Of a stretch of 64,000 bases of DNA, positions 10,601-22,200 are shown piece after piece. Made by a program: the position numbers and the translations under genes. The stretch is from Eublepharis macularius (taxonomy: Eukaryota; Chordata; Lepidosauria; Squamata; Eublepharidae): positions 69,268,001 through 69,332,000 of the forward strand of contig NC_072795.1 in the NCBI RefSeq assembly GCF_028583425.1, given 5' to 3'. The notes beneath the pieces were generated by a model, which searched no databases, was not told the DNA's origin, and was given only the letters and a program-made list of their open reading frames with translations. Within the stretch, counting starts at the first letter, position 1. Each line of letters starts with the position of its first letter.

Positions 10601-13600
10601 TTGTACCTACTTGTTCTTAAGGTTACATTATGCTGGCATTCTTCCAGTTTAGCTGGTGTAATAGAATTGAGTGGTGTTATTAAATAGTCCTTTGCATTTC
10701 TGTAATTCATTTCAAATGTCCAAAGAACTTCATGTGCATTATCTCAGTAAACCTTGCAAAGAGAGACCAGTCTGATCATCCCTATATTACTGAATCAAAG
10801 CTTGCCTAAAGCTGGCACCCATGTGAGTTTATTGCTGGGATGAAGCTTTAACCAAGATCTTACCATTTTAATGCTAATTTCCAGTCTAATCAAGCTGCAT
10901 TGTACCTTTACATCCTGACATCCTCCTTTGTTATACCCGTTCCATCTAATCAGGTTGCATTATACCTTTGCATCCCGATGCCCTTCCTTGTAACATCCCT
11001 CCCATCTTCTTGCTGGGATATTAAGGCTCAGTGTTCTCCATTCCTACTTGCATCTGAAGACTCTTGAAAGCTCATACCCTGAAAGTTCTGTTGGTCTCTA
11101 ACGGGCCACTGGACTCAAATCCTACTGTACAAAAGCTGTAATGGTATTTATTTTTGTATTGCTATGTCGCTATGATGTACAGAGATTATGTCTAAATTTA
11201 GCAATTGTTTGTTTAGGGGAAGTTATGTTTAAAAAAAACCTTGAACTGCATATGCACATTTCCATTTGCTCAGTTACCTGAAGTTGCATTTTCTGTAGCT
11301 CTGAGTTTTTAGGTCGCAGCTTTGTCACTCAAGGACCCTTAATTCTGAGGCAAAAAATCTTGGAGACTGCTCCAAAAGCCAGTTCCTAGAACGAACTTCT
11401 ATCTCTTCTTCCCTGCTTTTCCTCATCAAAGACCTTTAAAAGATGGCCCATGCCTAGTGGAGATGGGTATGTTTTCCTAGCCAATATTAATCAGATTCCC
11501 AGATGGGTGGAAATCCTGAGCAAGTAAAACTCAATGTGGGTAGCAGGGTCATCTGGCTTGATTTCCACCATAAAAAAATCCTATATATAATCAACTGGTA
11601 GACTTGATTAATGTATTGTCGAAGGCTTTCACGGCCGGAGAACGATGGTTGTTGTGGGTTTTCCGGGCTGTATTGCCGTGGTCCTGGCATTGTAGTTCCT
11701 GACGTTTCGCCAGCAGCTGTGGCTGGCATCTTCAGAGGTGTAGCACCAAAAGACAGAGATCTCTCAGTGTCACAGTGTGGAAAAGGTGTTGGCAGGTCAT
11801 TTGTATCTACTCAGGAGGGGGGTGGGGTTGAGCTGAGTCATCCTGTAAGAGTTTCCCAGGGTGTGTTTCCAGTTCTGAAAAACACCAGGCTAACAAAACA
11901 TTCTATCCCCGACAATAGCCCTGCAGAGAAGATTAGCACATCAAGTACCAATCCATATGCAAAAGAACCTCCTCAGGATACAGTGAAGCCTCCCGCCATT
12001 AGCATTCCACACCCTGGGAAACTCTTACAGGATGACTCAGCTCAACCCCACCCCCCTCCTGAGTTGACCTGCCAACACCTTTTCCACACTGTGACACTGA
12101 GAGATCTCTGTCTTTTGGTGCTACACCTCTGAAGATGCCAGCCACAGCCAATTAAGTCCCTTAATTTGAGTTGCAATAAAAAAGCCAATTATAGATTTTT
12201 TTTTGTGAAGATGTGTTAAATTTTGTTAACATGGTTACATTAAATTATAACCAAGTCTTATGTGCCATTACAGAAACTGAGTTGGACAAACTGGGTTAAT
12301 TGTGTCAGCCCAGGATCATTTTCTGTTCAAGGAATCCTGATCAACAGGCCCTTATATGCTTCCATATGTTAACAGTGTGTCTTGCAGTGGATATTAAGCT
12401 AAAGCGGCAGTTGTGGAATTGCCTGTACCTATGAGCACTTCTTGGTTGGTGGTCTATAGAACACAAAAGTTAGGCTCCAGGTACCCCTAATTTTTTAGGG
12501 CATAGACTTCCTGTAACTGCTATTGGATATCATGGAAAACTGGGTAACTTTATGGTTGGCTTGACTGGCAGAAGGCTGACAATGTTTTTTTGTTTCATGT
12601 TATATCTTTTAGCCATGAAATCATTAATATCAATCTGAAAAACAAGCCAGATTGGATTTTTGAGAAAAATCCAGTTGGACTGGTACCTGTGTTGGAGACC
12701 AGCAAAGGTCAGCTGATCTATGAGTCTCCAATCACTTGTGAATATTTGGATGAAGCATATACAGGAAAGAAGTTGTATCCTGAAGACCCTTATGAGAAAG
12801 CTTATCAGAAGATGCTCTTGGAACTCTTCTCCAAGGTGTGTGCTGCTGAATGGAAATGAGTGAAGCTCTCTAAGCTTGTTTCAGAATTGATCATTGAAAA
12901 GCCAAATTATTTTCCAAAGCAACATCCCTTCCTAACCCAACTTAACCTTTGTGTTGGTGCCGGCACTGGCCAGCCAGTTCAGGGGTGAGCAGGAAGAGAT
13001 TCCCATACCCAGTGTTTTTGTGAAAACTGGCATCTTATCCAGGCTCCTTAAGGATTACATTCCCCAGAGTGTCCCTTGTCATAGCACTTTAGAGGCTGCT
13101 GAAATTGTATCCGAGATATCTGAGGAGGGGTAGAGGAGACATGGAAGAAAAATGAATCTCTGCTCATCTGCCTGGCTAACATCACCCCGGTTTTAACAGC
13201 ATCCACAGCAAATTATGGGTGAACAGAGGGAGGAACGGGAGTTCTTCTTCAGTTTGGATAGTCATCCATGCCACATATAAATTCAGAGCTGTAATGCTTG
13301 CTTTCATGCTGAGTGAAGGTGAGTTTTTTAAGCTGCCAAAGCTCATATTCTGAGCTCAGGAAATACTAATTTTGGAAGCATCTCAAGTACTAAACATTAC
13401 AGGAAACGTGCTTCAATATATAAACTGTACAGATGGAGGAAATGGTATGTTTACAGATAGATACAGCAATCTGTTTACTCGTGTGGCTATCCTGGTGTTA
13501 TCTCATGTGTTTCTCAAAGAAAAAAAATAGAGTTCTAAAAAGAAATTTAAAAATTAATAGAAGGAACATAATGGCCTTAAAGTGCCCAAAGGGAACCTGA

Positions 13601-16600
13601 TGAAGGGTGTGTCACTTTGACCCTTAAATTAGCAAGAATTGGCTGCTGCAGTTCATTACACAGTTCCTTTGACATCATTTACTTCCTAAGGCACCTTATA
13701 TAGGTTATGGTAAAAGAGTGGTCCTGTGCTAATAGACAAGTAATACACATGCATATATATATATATATATGAAATAAAGCTGACAAGATGTCTGAATTGC
13801 TAGGATGAGGGACAGAGTAGGAATGCTGTGATAATATAATGTACTCAGACAGCATAAGATGGATTTTGGCGGCAATGTGTTCTAGTGCAAGTATGGGGAT
13901 TGAGGGACTAACTACTGTCTGTTGTAGCGTCTGGAGCTCAGAGTGCTGGACCAGTGCAGGCAACTTAACTAACACTCTTTTATTATGATGTTTTTATAAG
14001 AAGAAGTAGATGTCAGCAATATTGTGGAGGAGATGAGGAGCTCATTTTTCAGCTTGTTTGTATTCCTTGACTGAAAGTGATAAACATTTCCATGCCTGAG
14101 TAATGTACTAATTTTTCTTAGCTACCTTCTCTGTGTCATAAATACATTTTCGCCACCAGAAGTGGAGAAGACACATCTGCTCTGAAAGAGGAATGCTCTG
14201 AAAAACTTCTGAAACTTGAGGAGGTGAGAACGGGAGTACTTATTCTGTCCCTGGGAAATTATAAAATATTTTATCATGAGGCAGAGAGGTTCGCGCATTT
14301 CTGACTACATAAAAATGATTTGGGTGTATTGTTTAAAAAAATCCTTTCTATCTGGAAGGATTCAAAGTGTTTGAATGGGAAGAGGCTATAGCTCAGTGGT
14401 AGACATGTAAACATATAAAAGACACGTAAAAAGTTCAATCCCCAGTTGAAAGGCTGGGACAGTAGGTGATGTGAATGACCTCAGCTTGAGGCCCTGGAAA
14501 GTCACTGCCAATTAGAGTAAACAGTACTGTCCGTGAAAGAGCATTGGTCTGAACTTAGGCAATGCAGTTTCATTTATTCAGGCTTACAACATATAAAAGC
14601 AGTATCAGTACAAACAAATCTAAGCTTGCTTATTTTAAGAAAAGAATGGTCCACTTTGGCAGTTTTAGGGCAATGGCAGTTTCATAGTCTGATCCTAAGC
14701 ACATTTGGACATTGGTGGCTGTCCCGCATCGTTGGTATAAAGAATACTGAACCACTTGTATCCTATTTGCTGCTGTCCACTAGAGGGCGTCATGTTCACG
14801 CTTTTATAGATGTCTCTTACTCTTAGACACTTTGAAGGTGTATTTTTTCATTAAACCTATCTGCAATGATGATGATGATGATGTCCCAAATGATATTCCA
14901 AGTTCCAATTGATTGTTCATGCATATTTGATATTAAAGGGAAGATGACCTTGATAATTAGTTATGTGGCTCTGATAGGGGTGTTTTTTGAGTGAATAGCT
15001 GAACCTTTGCACAGGGGAGAGGGAAGAACACTGAACAGAAAATTAATTTTAAAAACCTTTAAAGTTCATGAAATAGTAAGCAGTGAAGCATACAGTGCAG
15101 TTGGAGACTAAGAAGGCAAGATGGGTATCTGGGGCTGGATATTGGGGTGGGGAAGCAGAGAGGGAACGTTGGAAAAATGCTCCCTCTCTGCTTTTTCCTA
15201 ATTTCAGAAATTAAACATGCTGTGAGGTGTTTGGAAGCAGAAGTGTAATGTAATATTCCCTGAACTCTACTTAACCCCGCTGGATGTGCAGTCCACCAAA
15301 GACCAGCACAATGTGAAAGCACCACACGGGGCGGGGGGGGGGTCTACAGTGTGGGATTAGAGGTACTGAAATAGTACTTGGTGCTGTGATTAAAGATGCC
15401 GTAATTGATGCAACGCTTCCTCTTCGCAACTTGGATATCGCTTCTGCAGGCTTTCCTAGCAGGCTTCTGTTAATCTTACTTTTATGTCCAATGTTTTGCC
15501 CCTTTAGATTCTAGCTAACCGCAAGATTAAGTTCTTTGGTGGCGACTCTGTCTCCATGATTGACTATCTTATGTGGCCTTGGTTTGAGCGTTTGGAGGCC
15601 TTCCAGTTACATGAGTAAGTCTTATAGCACTCAGGTATTTGGGGGAATGTCTTTAACAAGTAACCACCTCCCATCAGCAATCACTTCCAATTAACTGTGA
15701 GAGAGCTGAGTGCTGCTGACGAGAGAGGCTTACCTCTGCTTGTCCTGCCTTTCCTACTTGTAATCTGTAAATCGGGGATGGTTGTATGTAGGAGATGGGG
15801 GCAGTTGCCTTTCCAGTTGTTCAAGTGTGTCCCAAGGCAAGGACGGGGGAAGTAATTTCTCTTGAATTTATCAGCACACTGTTAAACATGGGAGATAAGA
15901 GAGGTGTTTTCTTAGCTACTGCAGTTATTAAAGTAGTTTGGTTAGAGGGTGCTTTTAGGACTTGGGATTGCTATTGTGAATATGTCACGCTGTGCTTATC
16001 TTGGCCACTGCATAAATATATCAGATGAATGACACTCCTTACATTCCCATTGCCTTTTGTCCACACAGGCATTTTTCTTCTGTACTTGTATTCCTGAACT
16101 AGACTTCAAATCTAGCTCACCCATTTAGGATCATCAGTTTTTACTTGTTTGAGTTACTCACTTGTAGAACCGCCTCCCCATTAACAGATGCTTTCATTGC
16201 TATACTGAATTGCACTTCCCATGCTAGGGAAAGGTCTGTTAATGGCTACTAGCTATGATGCTTTCATAGAACGTCCTTGGTCAGCCAGATGTGCTTCTGA
16301 CTAAACTGTAGATAAGCAGGGAATAGATTCGGTTTCATTTTCCTGGCCATGTCGGACGCTCCTCTCCACAGGTCCAGGAGGAAACGTCCAAGCAGCCTGA
16401 CCGGGCGGTTGACCTGCGAGGGTTAACCCCCAGGACTCCCAGTGAGGGAGTCAGGGTCCGGAGCGCGGCGGTAAGAACCCCCTGAAAGCAATGCAGGGGG
16501 TAAATTGCCCGTTTGCTCCAACGGAGGCCGGCAGACTTGCGCAGCACATCGCGTGCCGCCGGGCCATGGAGAACGGCAATAAGCAGATTTAAGGTGAAAA

Positions 16601-18900
16601 CCTGTAAGTAAGCGAATCCCTTCTGATTCTTAAGTGAATGCGAAGGATTGGTGGGAGTTGAAGCTAAGAAGGCGTGGATTTCTTCCCCTTCACGGAGTTT
16701 CGGAACTTAGCTGGCGCCCCCCCCCCCTAAGATGGCGATGAAAAAGCAGAGCCCAGCAATGAGTAAATCGGTGATGGCGATGTTACAGGGGAAGGGGGAA
16801 ACCCTGGAAGAGATGGTCAGACGAGCAGTCTTTGAAGCTATGCAGCCCTTTGTGGCGAAATTAAATGAAATGGGGCAAAAGGTTGATTCAGTGGAAAGTG
16901 AAGTGAAAACCATTAAAGAAACAGCGTCTGGAGCAGAGCAGTCTGCACGCGAAAACGTAGTACTCATGAAAGCAACAAGTAAAGAAGTGAAGCTCTTGGA
17001 GAATCAAATAATAGGATTACAAGTGGACCGTGCCCAAACGGTATTGCGTCTTCAGAATGTAAAAGAGGAGCAAAGTGAAAATTTAAAAGATTTGGTGTCG
17101 GAACTTTTGGCGTCATTCGCAAAGGCAACTAAAGAAGAGTTAAAAAGCGATATTTTGGAAGTCCGTTGGACATCTTCAAAATATGCAATGAAGCGTCAGC
17201 TGCCTCGCGAGATTATTATTGACTTTTCATCTAAGAAGACTCGGGACACAATCTTATATAATTCCTATAATGTGGACTTGGACTATCTGGACAATAAGGT
17301 TAAGATATTGAAGGACGTTCCATTTTTGGCTCGTAAAAGAAGATTTAAGTATAAAAGACTTGCGGCTTTCCTGAGGAAATGTGATGTAAAATACAAATGG
17401 TTGTTTCTGGAAGGCATCTGGTTCAGATACAAGGATCAAACCTACAAGATAATATCGGAAGTACAGCTGAGAGACTTTTTGTTTAACCATCAGGAGTTTC
17501 AGCAAGAAGAAAATCCAAAGTCTGAAGGGGAGAGTGGAGGGGAGGAGGGAACGAGCGCAGCTATTGTAGCTGCACAGAGAGAACTGAGACCGAGACGCGG
17601 GGGGGGGGGGGGGGGAGAAGACCTGATCCTGAATGTAGTCTGTATTTTATAAGATCTACCAATCTGATAGCATATTAGAAAGTTAACTTTAAAGAAAAAT
17701 TGCAGTATGAAGGGAATACAAGACATGTAGATGTAGTGTGTGTTTTCTGTTTATATGTTGCTTTCTCCTTTTCCCCAGTCCCCTTTTTTCCTTTATATTT
17801 TTGTAGTTTATTGTAGTTTATGTTAGAAATTAAAAATAAAAAAAATGATAAGCAGGGAATAATTTCTGGAGTAACCTTAACAGTTTTAAATTGACAAGGA
17901 GAGTTGTGGAAACTTAAATAGGGAAGGGAAATCCCCCTCCCCCCCCCACCCCTTGCAGGGCCTCTGTTTCCCCTCTCTTGCTTCATCTCCACTTCCCTCC
18001 TGCCATCTGTCATTTCCTTCCTGTCTTGTGTTTCAGCCTTCCTTGCATACCCACTGGCCTGCCCTCCGTTCACCCACATGCCTACTTTCTCCTCCCCCCG
18101 CCTCCATCATGCCCATTCAGTTCTGCCCAGCATGGCAAAGGAGGGGGAGGAGGCAGAGCCCTGTGGTGGAGACAAGCCTCCCTGTCACCTACTTGAGGTA
18201 GCCTCTGCCACTCAAATGCCTTTTTTGTTTTTCACACTTTGCTGTTACTTTTTAACATTTTCAGAAATACATACCTTAGTCCTGAGTGTCCTTTCTCCTT
18301 GTATTTTTTTTATCTGCACAGTAGGGCCACCCATTTCTATTAGAATGGTGTGGTATAGAAATATTAAATAATCAGTGTGACTGGTAACCATGTGTAGAAA
18401 CCTGGACTAGATAGACCATGGTCTGATCCAGGAAGATGGTCCTTGAGTCCGTGTGGGAAGTCATTTCAGCCCCCTCTGCCCTGTGCTGGTCTCTGGTAGC
18501 TGTGTGGGCTGGGGAAACCCTGTTATATGAACGGCTGCAATTAGAAGTGTTGGCAGTCTGGTCTCTCTAATTGTCATGCTCCTTCTCTCCTTAGGGCAGT
18601 TCTTCCCTTAAAGCACAATGCATGGAGGCAGGGTGGGGGTGGGGGAATATCCTCTTCTCTCAAAACAGTCATGTCAGAACTGTTATAAATGTAAGACATT
18701 TGTGAGAGTTGTGAGTTTTACAGTTAATCTTTCTGTTTCTCCGTAGCTGTCTGAGCCATACCCCAACACTTAAGCGCTGGGTGGAATTCATGCAGCTGGA
18801 TCCTGCTGTTATGGCTACGATAACGGACACGCAGATGTTCAAGGGCTTTTTGGAGCTGTATGTGAAGAACAGTCCTGAGGCCTGTGATTATGGGCTCTAA
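7629..18900 (+). CDS. GSTO1: GSTO1, glutathione S-transferase omega 1 (six coding exons)
   Basis: Omega-class cytosolic GST with thiol transferase, dehydroascorbate reductase and methylarsonate reductase activities in the known family. The six exons join in frame to 729 nt, 242 aa plus stop (human protein 241 aa). The N-terminal thioredoxin fold (about residues 22-100) carries [18 protein letters not shown] with catalytic Cys32, and the glutathione-binding segment [11 protein letters not shown] and [14 protein letters not shown]. The C-terminal helical domain includes [20 protein letters not shown] and ends SPEACDYGL. All introns have GT/AG borders; intron phases are 1, 0, 0, 0 and 2, apart from intron 2, which is phase 2. 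It appears intact. Closest alternative is GSTO2, but the CPFA context and C-terminus favour GSTO1. Intron 5 holds an ORF1-only L1 insertion; introns 1 and 2 hold MITEs, LTR-like repeats and a foldback element. Confidence 0.96.
8508..8657. mobile_element. TIR-bearing MITE in GSTO1 intron 1
   Basis: A 150-bp element with ~33-bp imperfect terminal inverted repeats: GGCTGCTTCCACACACATGG at the left end against the complement of CACGTGTGTGGAAATGGCC at the right. It is flanked by ATT on both sides (8505-8507, 8658-8660), suggesting a 3-bp target duplication. Non-coding. Confidence 0.7.
8740..9235 (-). mobile_element. LTR-like repeat fossil, copy 2, in GSTO1 intron 1
   Basis: About 496 bp, starting TGTAAC and ending GTTACA as read on either strand, homologous to 4,790-5,340 in the same orientation. 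On the minus strand it contains AATAAAGTAATC. TG...CA ends and lack of coding capacity suggest a solo LTR. Superfamily unresolved; moderately old. Confidence 0.55.
9477..9925 (-). mobile_element. Possible LTR-like fossil
   Basis: The stretch starts TGTTATAG and ends CCCACAACA. Its minus strand holds an ATAAATAAATTC poly(A)-like motif. No second copy is present in the window and I could not see target duplications, so this is a weak call. Confidence 0.25.
10347..10455 (+). CDS. GSTO1: GSTO1 coding exon 2 (active-site cysteine)
   Basis: Acceptor TTCCAG at 10341-10346, donor GTAAGA at 10456. It encodes residues 12-47 and two bases of Asp48: [20 protein letters not shown] is followed by [15 protein letters not shown]. 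Cys32 is the omega-class nucleophile. Confidence 0.95.
11041..11125. repeat. Relic of the foldback family
   Basis: CATCTGAAGACTCTTGAAAG, CTCATACCCTGAAAGTTC and CCACTGGACTCAAATCC show the right half of the hairpin family seen at 2.15 and 23.8 kb, strongly degraded. Confidence 0.5.
11611..12148. mobile_element. Foldback element, one end truncated, in GSTO1 intron 2
   Basis: Inverted arms at 11,716-11,865 and 12,008-12,148 pair almost perfectly, with one ~9 nt length difference. Together they enclose a ~140-bp centre. The left side extends ~105 bp further (GAAGGCTTTCACGGCCGG near 11,626), but the right side has lost that outer part. The long left-hand ORF across it is an artefact of the palindrome. 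Transposon class unknown. Confidence 0.8.
12613..12835 (+). CDS. GSTO1: GSTO1 coding exon 3 (glutathione site)
   Basis: Acceptor TTTTAG, donor AAG/GTGTGT. It completes Asp48 and encodes residues 49-122: [20 protein letters not shown], then [22 protein letters not shown] and LELFSK. The VPVLE cis-proline loop and ES pair are the expected glutathione contacts of the family. Confidence 0.95.
14122..14223 (+). CDS. GSTO1: GSTO1 coding exon 4
   Basis: Acceptor TTCTTAG, donor GAG/GTGAGA; 34 codons (residues 123-156) starting [13 protein letters not shown] and ending EKLLKLEE. It aligns with human VPSLVGSFIRSQ...KLEEV in length and phase. Confidence 0.93.
14381..14560 (+). mobile_element. tRNA-Ala-derived SINE, degraded, GSTO1 intron 4
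   Basis: GGCTATAGCTCAGTGGTAGA gives a tRNA A box, and GTTCAATCCCC gives the B box. The anticodon region is lost. The body GTAGGTGATGTGAATGACC matches the SINE at 34.4 kb. Confidence 0.75.
15508..15614 (+). CDS. GSTO1: GSTO1 coding exon 5
   Basis: Acceptor CCTTTAG, donor GA/GTAAGT. It encodes residues 157-191 and two bases of Asp192: [20 protein letters not shown] then RLEAFQLH. The [15 protein letters not shown] helix is diagnostic of omega-class GSTs. Confidence 0.95.
16311..16325 (+). repeat. Left 15-bp target-site duplication of L1 insertion
   Basis: GATAAGCAGGGAATA is identical to 17,847-17,861 directly after the A-rich tail, marking the ends of an endonuclease-primed retrotransposition event. 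Confidence 0.92.
16326..17846 (+). mobile_element. ORF1-only L1 (half-LINE, HAL1-like) in GSTO1 intron 5
   Basis: A 1,521-bp insertion bounded by 15-bp direct repeats. It has a GC-rich 5' UTR (16,326-16,731), one open ORF1 (16,732-17,652), a ~190-bp 3' UTR and an A-rich tail (TTAAAAATAAAAAAAAT). There is no reverse transcriptase or endonuclease. The intact duplications show that it inserted in this form; it was not cut down afterwards. Mammalian HAL1 elements have the same architecture. It must have been mobilised by an L1 in trans. The open frame and identical duplications suggest a fairly recent insertion. Confidence 0.88.
16732..17652 (+). CDS. L1 ORF1-like RNA-binding protein, 306 aa, intact
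   Basis: The start follows CTAAG and reads [18 protein letters not shown]. Residues ~25-110 are a predicted coiled coil (heptads in [18 protein letters not shown]), residues ~105-200 an RRM-like region ([28 protein letters not shown]), and ~200-245 a C-terminal domain ([18 protein letters not shown]). This order is that of L1 ORF1p, a trimeric nucleic-acid chaperone that coats L1 RNA. A run of 17 G (17,599-17,615) encodes polyglycine near the C-terminus, and the final residues depend on its length. It is nested in the host intron in sense orientation. Confidence 0.85.
   Translation: MAMKKQSPAMSKSVMAMLQGKGETLEEMVRRAVFEAMQPFVAKLNEMGQKVDSVESEVKTIKETASGAEQSARENVVLMKATSKEVKLLENQIIGLQVDRAQTVLRLQNVKEEQSENLKDLVSELLASFAKATKEELKSDILEVRWTSSKYAMKRQLPREIIIDFSSKKTRDTILYNSYNVDLDYLDNKVKILKDVPFLARKRRFKYKRLAAFLRKCDVKYKWLFLEGIWFRYKDQTYKIISEVQLRDFLFNHQEFQQEENPKSEGESGGEEGTSAAIVAAQRELRPRRGGGGGGEDLILNVVCIL
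17847..17861 (+). repeat. Right 15-bp target-site duplication of L1 insertion
   Basis: An exact repeat of 16,311-16,325 immediately following the A-rich tail. Confidence 0.92.
18747..18900 (+). CDS. GSTO1: GSTO1 coding exon 6 and stop
   Basis: Acceptor CTCCGTAG. It completes Asp192 and encodes 50 residues, [15 protein letters not shown], then [20 protein letters not shown], then TAA at 18,898-18,900. The C-terminus is identical to human GSTO1 over SPEACDYGL. Confidence 0.96.
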
Positions 18901-19260
18901 ATTGGTGGGAGCTTTCAATGGAGTGGCATTGTGCATTGTATATCAATTGTTCAAGTGCACAAGATGAGTGCCTAAATTAGATTGTGCAGTGTTAAGATGG
19001 TTCTGTGCTTGTTGTACAGCAGGGATATTGTGGCTGTACCGAAACGAAAGGCTTACCTGCATACAGCCTCCTCTCAAAAGAAAGATGCATAAAACTGGGG
19101 TGCAAGGAAGGTTTGGGGAGTTCAGTATTCCTGAGTGCCCAGCAATCAGTTGATGCTGTAACTTTGTCTGTGTCTTGTCTTCTTCAGTCCAGGATATTCA
19201 GTCCTTAAACTGTAGAGATTATTACTTTACAGGAATAAACACACTGTATATGCAGAGACT
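18901..19260 (+). terminator. GSTO1: GSTO1 3' UTR with poly(A) signal
   Basis: The first canonical AATAAA after the stop is at 19,234-19,239, followed by a T-rich stretch (TTTTTCTCTTCTGTG at 19,265). This gives a 3' UTR of roughly 350 nt, short as in mammalian GSTO1. Confidence 0.7.
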
Positions 19261-22200
19261 TCTGATTTTTCTCTTCTGTGTAACAGCAAGCAAAGTTACT
19301 CAACTGGGGATGTTTGCGATCAAGCTTAGCCCATTTGCACTCAGCAGTTAAGGATGCTGTGCTATTGAGTACCCACTTTGTTTAGTTTTTTAAAAACAAA
19401 GTAAGGAAAATATTGGACTATGGGCACCATTACTTCTGTCACTGTACATCTTCTTATTCTGGTTACTTGGCAACCTTAAAACATCAAAACTAATAGTTGC
19501 TATTTGAAAGGGAAACTTGTTAGCAGTTTTGCATGATACAGCAAAATAATTGCAATTTTAAACTTGGTCTTCAGTCTGGCAGAGGTTCAACTCTGGGCTG
19601 TTTATCAGAGCTGGTTGTGGGTAGCTGTAGATAGACATGTGCTCCATTATAATTTTTTATTTCAGCACTTACAGCCAGAATATTTGTACATAACACATCT
19701 TGCCTCCCTTGATAGGCCTTAGTTGTAAGCACACCTTTTAAAATGTGTCTTCTGTGCTGCTGGTAGAGAGGATGATGCATACTCCTTGGGGATGATATCA
19801 AATGGAACAGCATGGGAATCCAGCATCAGAAAACTATACATATGGGATAAGGCTGTTTGGCTTTTATTTACAGCCTGAAGTCTTTAAGGTCAAACATGAC
19901 ATGTGGGTGGGTTCCATTGTGTTCCATATTATACTAGTATAAACACACTTCTGCAACAGAAACAAACAAAAAGGTACTATTTTGTAATTTAATAAGTACC
20001 GGCTACCATCCTGTTTCCATTTCAGCAGGCATGAAATGGCTATAGTAGTAGGATGAGACAATGCAGAATGGATTGATTTTTGTGTGTGTGTATATGTCTC
20101 TTGAATCAGTGTGGGAAATGCACAATACTGAGTTTGCTTAAACTGCAAGGTAACTTTGCCTGGTGAAGTTACTGTTCTAGTCAAAATAGAGGGAAGTTAT
20201 AAGTATTTTTTTAACTCACACAACTCTGCCTCTGGTAACAAATGAATCTTGCTTGATTTACCTTCATGTGGTATTGTGGACCAGTGCACATGTAACAGCG
20301 GTTGGGGGTGAATAGCAGCAGTTTCACTTAGCCCATTGGACGATGTCCACAGATGCTATGTAGAATGGTTTTAGATTAATGTCCAGGTAACAGTTGTTCT
20401 GAGTACTCCAGCTTTAAGATCTGGTACAGACATAATGCCTGGCTGCGTGCAGAAGCTACTTTGTAAATCAGGAACCTACCACAGAAACACACTCTTGCCT
20501 GTTACTGATTCACCTTTCTTTTGTCAGCTTAAGTTTCTATGCAACTATACTTTACAAATGCTTTCCAAAGTCTCTTCCAGATGGAAATCCTAGCTTGTAT
20601 TGGTATTGCTTTTAACTGCTACACGTGAGAGCTGCCCCTCTCCAGTTTAGGGCAATTGGAGAGGCATTGATGCCTTCTGCTAACCCAGTTTTGATTAATG
20701 GCAGGATTACAAACAATTCTTCTGGAATTTAATATTGGAGGAGCAGGTAACCATTGTTATACATTATAGATTCCTGGCTGGATGATACAAGTGATGATAT
20801 GGAATGCTTTTGACAGGCGTGTGCCTTTTCCTACCTTCCTTGTTTAGGTATCTGATAAAAAATAGCATGTGGCTTGGACTGGATGTCTCTTTACTTACCC
20901 TGCTTCTCAGCTAATTCTATGGCAAATACTACCTTGGTCTTGTCATTGCTGACAATGCTGGGTGGTTATTCTGCCTGCTGTTCTTCAGTATCCATTATGT
21001 TGATGCTGCCTTGGTGGGAGCAACACAAAGCTGTTTCAGTGTGTTAAGTTAAGCACCTACACAGAATGCCCTCAAACCACGCTCACCATGTTGGCATTTG
21101 TAGTCTTCGCTTGAGGACTGCATGAAGGTGGGGGGAAGTGCTACCAGTATGAAGCAAAAGAGGCTGGGCGCCTGTGCTACCAAGACAACCTTCTCCAGAG
21201 ATGTGGTTCCATTTATAAACCCTTAAAAATCCATGCATCATAAGCATGTAATTATAGGAGTGGTGCACTGCTTTAAATAAAAAAAGCCTATCAGTAGGTG
21301 GAGGAGCAAAGGTGATAAATCAACAGTAGTTGTGGAAGTAGGGATGTGTTACATGACTCATTTTGAAGAGTAACCTCCACTGCCTGCTTGCTCAGGAGAG
21401 TAAGGAAGACTGGATTACAAGTACTTTCCAGAATGGGAAGCAGGGACCCCTGAACAAAGAGTGCTGTCTGCGGGGAGGGAAGGTGGGGAGAAAGTATTAA
21501 TCAGAAAAGTGGCTTCTTAACTTGGAAAACAAGAATTAATGAAGCAGCAATCCTTTCTGTGTGAGAGTACTTTCTGTTTTACTTACCCATACATTGAAAT
21601 CAAAGCGATTTCCACTTTAGGGAGTTCAGACTCAGGTTATGAAACAATGAAATGACAGCCCCTCCTCCCCATCAGAGTGTTTGAGAAGTAAACATGGAGG
21701 CTGTCACCCAGAAGCATTGAGTGATTGATCAAATGCCCATGGTGATGCTATTACAACTCTTCAAGTAGAGGCTTCACTAGAATGACTAAACCCTGGCTGG
21801 TGTGAGTAGTCTTTCAGAATACAGGAAGAAGAATGTTACTTTAACTCCTGAATGGGGAAATGTACCGAAAGAAGTAGTGTTTGTCTTGTGAATCTCAGAT
21901 GTCCGAAGATTATTGTACATGGCTCAGAAGGTTGGTTAAGTTGAACTATCCCTGTTATATGTCTGCCTACAACTTTTCACATTTGTTCTGACTTGGCTGT
22001 CATGCTGGGGGCAGAGTCCTCCTAACTAGAGACTGCAGAAGTGGGGTTTTTCCTCCTGGAATCACTTGAGTTTGGTTTTCCTTAAGGATATCAGGTGGTC
22101 TTCCTCACTCATAAGTGGCAGTAACAGGTTAAGGGAAATCAGTGTCTCATTGAGGGAGAGTGGGTTGCTGCCATGTTTAATGGAGGTTGTAATTAAACTC

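Noticed and set aside
11611-12132. 173-codon ORF
   Set aside because: It lies wholly in the foldback element and is a by-product of its palindrome.
14866-14882. (GAT)n, and (AT)n at 13.76 kb, as functional elements
   Set aside because: Ordinary short intronic microsatellites.
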